From: Comamonadaceae bacterium UBA2334 | GTDB taxonomy: Bacteria; Pseudomonadota; Gammaproteobacteria; Burkholderiales; Burkholderiaceae_C | Length of the DNA stretch: 23,205 bases | Assembly: GCA_002344885.1 (NCBI GenBank) | Contig: DDUQ01000084.1 | Location: 56,351 to 79,555, forward strand | Direction: 5' to 3' | In this document: one piece after another, positions 7,503 through 14,508 of the stretch | How the letters are laid out: each line of letters opens with the position of its first letter | Position numbering within the stretch: position 1 is the stretch's first letter | Notes under the pieces: model-generated | Databases searched by the model: none | Told to the model about the DNA's origin: nothing | The model's input: the letters and a program-made list of their open reading frames with translations, nothing else | Position numbers and translations under genes: made by a program

Positions 7503-9803
7503 TTATTTTCCTGCAGAACGGGCGCCCGCCTGCCGCCGCAAAAGTGTATAGAACACACCTGCCAGGATGATGGCGACCAACACGATCAGCAACACTGCCA
7601 ACCAAATGTTGTTGGACAAGGCCCAGCGAACCGCCAGCACAGGGGGCAGGCTGCCGACGTAATAAGTAGACACGCCCTCCATCGAATCGACATCTTTACC
7701 CCTGACGACAGCAATACCACCTTGAATTTTGGGCACGACATCTTCGTCCATCATGGCGTTGAGCAAATCAGCCTGTCCAGTTGCCCTGTCACTGGTCAAG
7801 GCCACCACACTGCGGCTGGAATTCATGGGTGACTGGAAGCCAAACACGACCGCCTCACGTGCCAATGTCACAGCTGACAGGTTCACGGTCAAGGGCTTGT
7901 CGTCTTTGGGGGACTCGTACCATGGCAAGTACTTGCGCCGCAAATCGGACATGCTGAAATACCGAAGTTCGCCATCTGCGGAGAACGGCATGGATTTCGC
8001 CCAATCCTTGAACAAGGACTGCGTAGAAGGCCCACCAAGCAGCAGGATGTCACGGTTCGCAAACTTCTGGACATCTACGGCGCGCGTCACCGCAACACCG
8101 TAAACCGGCAATCCCGTTGACTGGCCCATACGTCCCATCAATGTCAAATAGGTACCGACATCACCAGAGCTGTAACTGTCTGGCAACACCACTGCTGTTT
8201 CAGACAAATCAGCCATGCGGGTAAACGGAAAACCCGTGTTGGCAAATGCGCTCACATCCGGCATTTTGAGGTAATGAGGGAATGAACTGATGTCGATCAC
8301 CGACTCAGGATCGATGGCAGCGCGCATGTTGTCCAACACGACGTCGCGGCAAGCCCCTTCCTTGGGATAGTCAAAACTGAAGTGGAACTGCATCTGGCTC
8401 TTGGAGCGCAAATGCACCAGTGGGATGTTGAATTTTGCTTGCCCTGGCATCAGATCACCCGGACCGATTTTGGCGATCAAGTCCGAGACTGCGGAGTCCG
8501 GTGCATTGGCACCTGGATACGGCAACAACGGGTATGAAGTGACGTACTTGTCATTGACCAGTATGTTCAGGTTGGATTTGTCTTGCCTGACCCGCGGTGT
8601 GTAACGGTACTTCAGGTCAACCGGCACGCCTTTCGAATTCCATCCGAACAGATCTGGCGGTGTCGTCATGTTCAGCCGCACCAGATCGGGTGTCAACCCA
8701 CGAACATTCAGATCCTGCAGTGTTGCCAGATCACCGAACTTGACCGGGCGGTCACTGGGCAACCACCGTGGCGCGTCATAAGGCACACGGGGTTTCAGGT
8801 TTTCAAGTTTGATGCTCGAAACCGTCTGCCCTGCGAGACCCGGCTTCGCCAATGCCAATGATGTTGCAGCCGCACGCAATTCTGTCGCGTCCCGCCCCAT
8901 GACCAGCAGAATCTTGTAACGCGAATCGGCGGGGTGTGTCACCACAGACACGGAAGGCCCATTGATGGCAGGCAGGTTCACCAAACCCTGCGGCCTGTCA
9001 TCGCTGGTTGCAAACAACACCAGGTTGTCGTTGGGCAAACGGTTGAAATGGGCAGGGAACAACGCACCCCGGTAGCTCGCCAGGTCACCGAACCACGAGG
9101 CCACGATGCCAGCAGCCTCGAGCGTTGCAGTAGAAGGGTTGGTGCCAAAGACGAAGGGCCGCTCAAGCCGACGACCGTCGCGTCGGTCAAAGAACGGACC
9201 TGGCAGCAACACCAGGTCGTTCACCACGGAAAGCGGCGCAACCGTGAAGTGAATCGAACTCAAGTTGCTGACGTTCATCCATAAGCTGGAATGAAAAGGA
9301 TCTTCACAGTCAAGCGTGTAGTGCCCGATGAACTGAAGGCTGAGTTGGTTGAAATCGGCCACCAGCCTTGGATCGATGGAGATTTCCCGGATCAGGGCAG
9401 ACCCTGCCGTTTCCTTGGGTAAAGGTAAGGTCTGCGCAACTTCTCCGTTGAGCAAAATCTTCAGGTGCGAAAGATTGGTCAGCAACGATGGGGAATAAGA
9501 GAAATCCAGCTTCACCTTCACTGCGGTCACGACCTCATCCGCAGGAATGCTGAACGGCACTGAATAGATGGCATCGATCCCCCGCAATTGGAACGACTGC
9601 GTCACACCCAGTTGTTTGAATGTGAATCCGTAGGTTCGCTGCGGAATCGGTGCCACTGCCGTCGTGCCCAGCACAGGCACCTCAACGGCTTCAGTGGTGG
9701 ACTGCTTGCTTTTCTTGGACTGGGCCCAAGCGTCCGGCGCCAGCGAAGACGTGGCGACTGCGGCCCCAAACATGACGGCTGCTAGCAGTTGTCGTTTGAA
9801 CAT
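7503..9803 (-). CDS. bcsB: Cellulose synthase regulatory/periplasmic subunit BcsB
   Basis: A 766-residue protein, the normal BcsB length. A signal peptide ends near SLAPDAWA-QS. The periplasmic body contains the family blocks GFTFKQLGVTQSFQLRGIDA, FIGHYTLDCEDPFHSSLW and FHFSFDYPKEGACRD. In known BcsB structures this region forms carbohydrate-binding and flavodoxin-like domains that guide the glucan away from BcsA. A single membrane anchor lies near residues 733-757 (IWLAVLLIVLVAIILAGVFY), followed by a short basic cytoplasmic tail. BcsB is required for BcsA activity in the inner-membrane BcsA-BcsB complex. The ATG at 9803 has a good ribosome site, AAGGA followed by five Ts. Spacing is 36 nt on each side, to bcsA upstream and bcsC downstream. 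Confidence 0.96.
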   Translation of the reverse strand: MFKRQLLAAVMFGAAVATSSLAPDAWAQSKKSKQSTTEAVEVPVLGTTAVAPIPQRTYGFTFKQLGVTQSFQLRGIDAIYSVPFSIPADEVVTAVKVKLDFSYSPSLLTNLSHLKILLNGEVAQTLPLPKETAGSALIREISIDPRLVADFNQLSLQFIGHYTLDCEDPFHSSLWMNVSNLSSIHFTVAPLSVVNDLVLLPGPFFDRRDGRRLERPFVFGTNPSTATLEAAGIVASWFGDLASYRGALFPAHFNRLPNDNLVLFATSDDRPQGLVNLPAINGPSVSVVTHPADSRYKILLVMGRDATELRAAATSLALAKPGLAGQTVSSIKLENLKPRVPYDAPRWLPSDRPVKFGDLATLQDLNVRGLTPDLVRLNMTTPPDLFGWNSKGVPVDLKYRYTPRVRQDKSNLNILVNDKYVTSYPLLPYPGANAPDSAVSDLIAKIGPGDLMPGQAKFNIPLVHLRSKSQMQFHFSFDYPKEGACRDVVLDNMRAAIDPESVIDISSFPHYLKMPDVSAFANTGFPFTRMADLSETAVVLPDSYSSGDVGTYLTLMGRMGQSTGLPVYGVAVTRAVDVQKFANRDILLLGGPSTQSLFKDWAKSMPFSADGELRYFSMSDLRRKYLPWYESPKDDKPLTVNLSAVTLAREAVVFGFQSPMNSSRSVVALTSDRATGQADLLNAMMDEDVVPKIQGGIAVVRGKDVDSMEGVSTYYVGSLPPVLAVRWALSNNIWLAVLLIVLVAIILAGVFYTLLRRQAGARSAGK

Positions 9804-9839
9804 AAAAATCCTTGTACTCTCTCGGCAGGCTCATGCGTG

Positions 9840-12146
9840 TCAAGACGCGCTCTTGCCGCCCTCACGTTGACTCGCAGCGAACGCACGCAAACGCGCTTGC
9901 CGTTCATCCAGCGCTGCCCGAACATTTGTCAAATTGAATTGCGCCTGAAAGCGTTCCTTGCGCTCGCGCCAGGAACCGATCAGCAGCGCAACCATGACTT
10001 TGAATCCGCTGAGTCCCATCCAAGCCACTTCCTTGAACGACTGCCACGGCTTGTCCGGCTTACGCTTGTCTCCCCAAACCACCCAACTGTCCGCGCGCGC
10101 AAAGGTGCACTGGACAAAGTCGATCGATTGCTGAATGGACATGGGGCCAAACTGTAACCCCAAGTTCGTACCACGGTTCATGGTGACTTTGGCATCGAAC
10201 TCGTACTCTTCCATACCACGGGTGAGGGCCAATTTGACCCATGTACCCGTTGCAATCTCGATGGGAGCCGACATCGCAAGACCCACACCACCATCCGAAT
10301 AGTCACTGGTGCTGCAGGCATAGCTGCGCCCATTGGGGAGCCTCAGTGCTGCGTCCATTTTCATTTGAACCCTGGGGGACTGGCGCACCTGCCTTGCCTC
10401 GTTGGCCACCGCAATGCTGGCACCCAGCATCATCAGGTTGTAAGCCGTCCAGATCAGGTTCAGCAAAATCGTGTCCACATCGGGCGCTTCCTGCCAAACC
10501 AACCGGAACACGCCCGCCGCAAAACCGAGCAAACTCAACCCCATGAGGATGATGTAAGGCTTGGCAATGCCCCAGTCAAAGAACAACGTTTCATTCAAGC
10601 CGCCCTTCGCCGTCACGTTGAACTTGCCGAATTTTGGGTTGATGAACGCCACCATGGTGGGGCGCAAGATGTACCAAGCCAGCACGGACTCGTATACCTC
10701 AGCCCAGAACGAATGACGAAACTCACCCTGCATACGGGAGTTGGTCAGGTTGGCATGCAACAGGTGCGGCAACGCATACAGCGCAATCGAAAGAGCCGTG
10801 GCCTGAATCACTTCAGAGCCCAACAAAAGGAAGGCCAGCGGCGCGGTGAGGAAAATAAGCCTCGGCAAGCCATAGAAAAAATGCAGCATGGCATTGGCGT
10901 AGCACATGCGTTGGGCAAATGTCAGGCCCTTGCCCAAAAACGGATTGTCGACCCGAAAAATCTGCGCCATGCCTCGCGCCCAACGAATGCGCTGACCCAC
11001 ATGACTACCGAGCGACTCTGTCGCAAAACCTGCGGCCTGCGGAATGGCCAGAAACGCCGTGGAATAGCCTTTGCGATGCAACTTCAACGCGGTGTGCGCA
11101 TCTTCGGTCACAGTTTCAGTCGCCACCCCCCCCACATCGTCCAGTGCCGAACGCTTGATCACGGCACAGGAACCGCAGAAAAAAGTCGCATTCCAAAGGT
11201 CGTTTCCGTCCTGCACCAAGCCGTAGAAAAGTTCACCTTCGTTAGGCACTTTCTTGAAAGTGCCCAGGTTTTTTTCAAAAGGATCAGGCGAAAAGAAATG
11301 GTGTGGCGTCTGAACCATGGCCAACTTGGCGTCTTTGCCAAACCAGCCCATGGTGACTTGCAGAAACGTCCGGGTAGGAATGTGGTCGCAATCGAAGATG
11401 GCCACGTACTCACCCATAATTTTCGTCAAGGCCGCATTCAGGTTACCGGCCTTCGCATGCTTCTTCGTCGAGCGTGTGAGGTAGCCCACGCCCGCCTCTT
11501 CGGCAAACTGCCGAAATTCCTCACGCTTGCCATCATCACAAATGTAGATACGTAACCGGTCTCTGGGCCAATCCATCGCCATGGCGGCCAAAACCGTGGT
11601 ACGCACCACCTTCAGCGGTTCGTTGTAAGTGGGGATCAGGACATCGATCGACGGCCACTTCGAAACATCCGGATCCATCGGCACAGGCTTGCGCTCCAGA
11701 GGCCATGCGGTCTGGAAATACCCGAACACCAGCACAATCCAAGCGTAAGCCTCGGCAATGAACAGCAATGAGCCAAACAACCCGCTGAGCCATGTATCAA
11801 AGGAAATGGTTTCGGTCAGGCGCCAGTACAAATATCGCGTCGAGGCGACCGCCGACAGTACGATAAGCACCTGCGTGACATATCGCCCCGGCAACATCCT
11901 GAAAAAAAGTGCTGAACCAAAACTGAGCACAACCAGTGCCAGTTGCTGCCAAGCTGTCAGCTTGATGGTGACCACCATCCACATCACCGGCAGTGCGACG
12001 GCCAACACCGCCAATTGAATCAACGGGTTTTGCCAACCACGCCATCCGGCCAGTTCCCGAACGGCATTCACAGCAAACACAAAGCCCTTGCGACGCCCCA
12101 GCATTCGCATCTGGAGACGAGCGTACCGGATACGACGAACGTTCAT
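9840..12146 (-). CDS. bcsA: Cellulose synthase catalytic subunit BcsA (UDP-forming) with PilZ domain
   Basis: A 768-residue inner-membrane glycosyltransferase (GT2 family) that polymerises UDP-glucose into beta-1,4-glucan and extrudes the chain through its own channel. All catalytic motifs are present: D204-D205-G, D252-C-D254 (DxD), T-E-D349 and Q385-R-I-R-W389, together with FFCGSCA before the TED loop. Hydrophobic segments flank the GT domain. The C-terminal PilZ domain has the c-di-GMP motifs R588-x3-R592 and D615-Y-S617-D-G-G, so allosteric activation by c-di-GMP is expected. The start codon overlaps the bcsQ stop in an ATGA junction and is preceded by GAGAGG, which fits translational coupling. 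The length matches single-GT BcsA proteins, without the long N-terminal extension of the E. coli protein. Confidence 0.97.
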   Translation of the reverse strand: MNVRRIRYARLQMRMLGRRKGFVFAVNAVRELAGWRGWQNPLIQLAVLAVALPVMWMVVTIKLTAWQQLALVVLSFGSALFFRMLPGRYVTQVLIVLSAVASTRYLYWRLTETISFDTWLSGLFGSLLFIAEAYAWIVLVFGYFQTAWPLERKPVPMDPDVSKWPSIDVLIPTYNEPLKVVRTTVLAAMAMDWPRDRLRIYICDDGKREEFRQFAEEAGVGYLTRSTKKHAKAGNLNAALTKIMGEYVAIFDCDHIPTRTFLQVTMGWFGKDAKLAMVQTPHHFFSPDPFEKNLGTFKKVPNEGELFYGLVQDGNDLWNATFFCGSCAVIKRSALDDVGGVATETVTEDAHTALKLHRKGYSTAFLAIPQAAGFATESLGSHVGQRIRWARGMAQIFRVDNPFLGKGLTFAQRMCYANAMLHFFYGLPRLIFLTAPLAFLLLGSEVIQATALSIALYALPHLLHANLTNSRMQGEFRHSFWAEVYESVLAWYILRPTMVAFINPKFGKFNVTAKGGLNETLFFDWGIAKPYIILMGLSLLGFAAGVFRLVWQEAPDVDTILLNLIWTAYNLMMLGASIAVANEARQVRQSPRVQMKMDAALRLPNGRSYACSTSDYSDGGVGLAMSAPIEIATGTWVKLALTRGMEEYEFDAKVTMNRGTNLGLQFGPMSIQQSIDFVQCTFARADSWVVWGDKRKPDKPWQSFKEVAWMGLSGFKVMVALLIGSWRERKERFQAQFNLTNVRAALDERQARLRAFAASQREGGKSAS

Positions 12147-12934
12147 GCGCCTCTCGCGTCGGCAATGCGGTGCATCGCGGGCAGATTCTGATCAAACCAA
12201 CGCACCACCTGCTTGATGTCACGTGTGGCCTCACCGTGGGGTGCGTAGGACAGCACCGGCTGATCAAAAGCCATGGCCTCTTTGACCGACTCATCCTGAT
12301 GCACGACCACTGGTATGACCCGGTCGCCCAATTCAGACCGAACCACACGCACCACATCGCGGGACAAAGCGCTGGCACTGGACACATTGTTCAGCAAATA
12401 CGCTGAACCGCCAAAACCGGGCCGGGCGTTGCAGTACCGCTCCAGAATGGTTTCCATGGAGGCAATGGTTGCGTAAGAGGCCGCATCCGCATGTACCACC
12501 ACCAACGTGAACGTTGCCGCACGCAATGCCTGCTGTTGGTAAAGCGAGGGGCCAGGTGGCGTGTCGATCACGACCACGCCCTTGGGACCGAGACCGAGAC
12601 TGCGCAAACCATTGACCAGCCAATTGGGGTTGCCAGACAGGTGCACCTCAAGTGCATCGCGATCAGTCTCGTTGATGTTGCCATAAGGCAACACGCTTGG
12701 ACGACCGTTGCCCCCTTTGTAGACAGCCGTCTGCCAGTTGCGCTCCTCCAGCGTGGCACGACACGCACCATCTATCTCGGACGCAGCCACACCCAAGTGA
12801 AGCCGCAAGGCATTCTGTGGGTCCAAGTCCACCGCCAGAACATCACGTCCCTGCGCCAAACCCAGTGCAAGACAAGCCGACAACGTTGTCTTTCCCACAC
12901 CGCCCTTGGCCGATACGACTGTGATGATTACCAC
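12143..12934 (-). CDS. bcsQ: BcsQ, MinD/ParA-like ATPase of cellulose synthesis
   Basis: A 263-residue SIMIBI-class ATPase. The deviant Walker A motif is intact (K10-G-G-V-G-K15-T-T) and includes the signature lysine needed for dimer activation. The switch I-like D36-L-D-P-Q40 and the Walker B-like VVVIDTPPGPS also read cleanly. In other bacteria BcsQ helps place or assemble the synthase complex at the cell pole or membrane. The start is GTG at 12934; no ATG lies near the first beta-strand VIITVVSAKGG, and the GTG sits inside the last codons of bcsP, giving a 7-nt overlap. Its stop overlaps the bcsA start by 4 nt. It is therefore probably produced in step with BcsP and BcsA. Confidence 0.93.
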   Translation of the reverse strand: MVIITVVSAKGGVGKTTLSACLALGLAQGRDVLAVDLDPQNALRLHLGVAASEIDGACRATLEERNWQTAVYKGGNGRPSVLPYGNINETDRDALEVHLSGNPNWLVNGLRSLGLGPKGVVVIDTPPGPSLYQQQALRAATFTLVVVHADAASYATIASMETILERYCNARPGFGGSAYLLNNVSSASALSRDVVRVVRSELGDRVIPVVVHQDESVKEAMAFDQPVLSYAPHGEATRDIKQVVRWFDQNLPAMHRIADARGA

Positions 12935-13710
12935 TTGACCAACTTTTTCAAGGGGGCAGCAACAGGTGCTGGTGCTTCAGGCTTGGGTGGCACCAGGCGA
13001 TTGAACACCGACTGTAAAGATGCCTCTTCCTGCGCAATCTCATCACGCTTTTTGGAGGATGCGACCGCCTTCTTGGAGGCTGGGCGTTTTTTGGGTGCTG
13101 CGATGGGTTCGACCGCCGCCACTTCCTCTTTGACCTTCCTGGGTTTGGCCGGTGCCTTGCTGGCTGGCTTAGCGGTCACGACAGGTGCAGAAGGCTTTCC
13201 GGCCAACCACTGAGACGCGGCGACAGGTGTCGGTTCAGCTCGGGCCGGTTGTTCTGGCTGAGAGTCTCGCGCACCGCCGAACAATGGCCGCCTGGAAGGC
13301 GATCCTGCTGCAGGCGCTTTGGCTTGTGTCACAGGCCCAGGCGATGCTGGCACATCCTCCTGATGCCGGCGGACAGGTGCAGGCTGCACAGGCTCTGCAA
13401 CGGGAGCCACGTGTTGGGGCGGGGACGGCTGAGTGGCAAAAGAAGTCGGTTGCGGTTCCTGTGGAGGCTCGGCCGGCATCGACCGGTGCGCTGGCGGCAC
13501 CATGAAACTGCGAACCTGCCGGTCACCCACCGGCACACCGCCTTTGGTTGCCGATGGTGCTTCTCTGTGGCCCTGAGGCCTCAATTCACCCAGCAAAGGC
13601 CACCGTTGTGCAGCAGCACCTGCCATTTCGCTGGCACCGATTTCCTGGTACGTTCCAGCGTTGCCGCCAAAACGCTTGTACAGCGTATTGATGTCTTCAG
13701 CTTTGGACAT
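12928..13710 (-). CDS. bcsP: BcsP-like cellulose biosynthesis protein (BcsR-type N-terminus, Pro/Ala/Lys-rich tail)
   Basis: A 260-residue protein. The first 50 residues carry the conserved element EDINTLYKRFGGNAGTYQEI and, slightly later, QRWPLLGEL. The second resembles the WPLL motif near the end of the small E. coli protein BcsR. The remainder is rich in Pro, Ala, Lys and Gln and probably disordered, with a short basic C-terminus (LKKLVKW). This architecture is that of BcsP, found next to bcsQ in proteobacterial cellulose operons and thought to act with BcsQ on the cytoplasmic side. The ATG at 13710 is well supported by a GGAGGGGG ribosome site just upstream. The gene overlaps bcsQ by 7 nt. 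Assignment is from motif and position; the tail is too divergent to judge. Confidence 0.82.
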   Translation of the reverse strand: MSKAEDINTLYKRFGGNAGTYQEIGASEMAGAAAQRWPLLGELRPQGHREAPSATKGGVPVGDRQVRSFMVPPAHRSMPAEPPQEPQPTSFATQPSPPQHVAPVAEPVQPAPVRRHQEDVPASPGPVTQAKAPAAGSPSRRPLFGGARDSQPEQPARAEPTPVAASQWLAGKPSAPVVTAKPASKAPAKPRKVKEEVAAVEPIAAPKKRPASKKAVASSKKRDEIAQEEASLQSVFNRLVPPKPEAPAPVAAPLKKLVKW

Positions 13711-13743
13711 GCCCCCTCCGATTCGCTGTGGACCACAGAACTG

Positions 13744-14229
13744 TCATGCTATTTGCGCGCGACTCATCAGTGAAAAGGCCATGAACATCGGCAGTTCAGG
13801 GCCTTCAACTTGCACCAACTCCAATTCCTCAGGCGCACCGGCCGCAACCAGCCAGACCGCGTACACACCCTCCAGAAACCCGCCGGCGATCTCTGCATCC
13901 AGTTGCAAGGCTGCCGGCAAAGGGCAGGCGCGATGCGCCACCTCCAACTGCGATCGTTGGTCTGACAACTCGACGAAACCCCACTGCATGCGCTTCCATA
14001 CGCTATTCATGGCAGTTGAGAGCTCCTCCAGCCCGGTGCACGGCGGAAGCGGGTTCCGAGCGGCGAAGCCACGCCCCAGATCACTCAGCAGTTGCCGGTA
14101 CTCGGCAGGCTCCAACTGATTGCCGAGTGCTTCAGACATCAAACCCAAAAAATCTGCCCATTGCGGCGAGATGCGCTCAAGCGCCAGCGTACGCAGCAAT
14201 TCAAGATGATCTTCAGACATTTCGGACAT
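13744..14229 (-). CDS. bcsD: BcsD, cellulose synthase subunit D (type I systems)
   Basis: A 161-residue soluble protein, close to the 156 residues of the Komagataeibacter BcsD that forms a periplasmic octameric ring guiding glucan chains into ribbons. Family features are the N-terminal helix HLELLRTLALERISPQW, the middle segment WGFVELSDQRSQLEVAHRACPL, and the C-terminal VWLVAAGAPEELELVQVEGP. As in the known protein there is no evident signal peptide. The frame opens earlier at a TTG (14250), but ATG 14229 or ATG 14220 is more likely; I chose 14229 without a clear Shine-Dalgarno sequence to decide. It is the first gene of the operon, 33 nt before bcsP, and its presence classes the system as type I. 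Confidence 0.85.
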   Translation of the reverse strand: MSEMSEDHLELLRTLALERISPQWADFLGLMSEALGNQLEPAEYRQLLSDLGRGFAARNPLPPCTGLEELSTAMNSVWKRMQWGFVELSDQRSQLEVAHRACPLPAALQLDAEIAGGFLEGVYAVWLVAAGAPEELELVQVEGPELPMFMAFSLMSRAQIA

Positions 14230-14508
14230 AGGAGCGCATTGTGGATGCAATTGCCGTTGATTCTCGCTCAGTTCAGAATCCGGACGGCACAGGCTTAACC
14301 CTGAGCAATGACTCCATGAACGAATCGGGCCGTGTGTTGTAAATATGTATCACTTGACCGCACCCACATCGCACCTCATTGCTCCGGGCCGCTGGATGAT
14401 ATGCACCAGACTGGTCGCAGGCATCATCAGCCACCTGGGCTCACCGGGCATCGGGAACCGTGAGCGCACATTACGATCACACGCTGACACCGAACCCAAC
14501 ACTGCCCC
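14230..14508. promoter_or_regulatory. Divergent intergenic region between bcsD and dsbD
   Basis: This 279-nt gap must hold the promoters of the cellulose operon (leftward) and probably dsbD (rightward). An AT-rich patch at about 14336-14352 (TTGTAAATATGTATCA) is the only plausible core-promoter zone, but I cannot match both a -35 and a -10 element at proper spacing on either strand. The strongest structure is the dyad at 14391-14431, listed separately. No convincing small gene was found here. Confidence 0.5.
14391..14431. repeat. Imperfect dyad (inverted repeat) between bcs operon and dsbD
   Basis: The centre is a perfect ACCAG-A-CTGGT palindrome (14405-14415). TGC and GCA flank it with one bulged C. 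The outer arms are GCTG(G)ATGAT at 14391-14400 and ATCATCAGC at 14423-14431, which pair over nine positions with one bulged G. The whole can form a cruciform or an RNA hairpin, or be an operator for a dimeric regulator. It lies 78 nt upstream of dsbD and about 160 nt upstream of bcsD. No U-tract follows on either strand, so it is not an intrinsic terminator. Confidence 0.45.

Noticed and set aside
10365..11555. 396-codon plus-strand frame
   Set aside because: Antisense to bcsA, whose catalytic and PilZ motifs read cleanly on the other strand.
14230..14250. Upstream TTG start for bcsD
   Set aside because: Adds seven residues outside the family pattern and has no Shine-Dalgarno; ATG 14229 gives a normal length.
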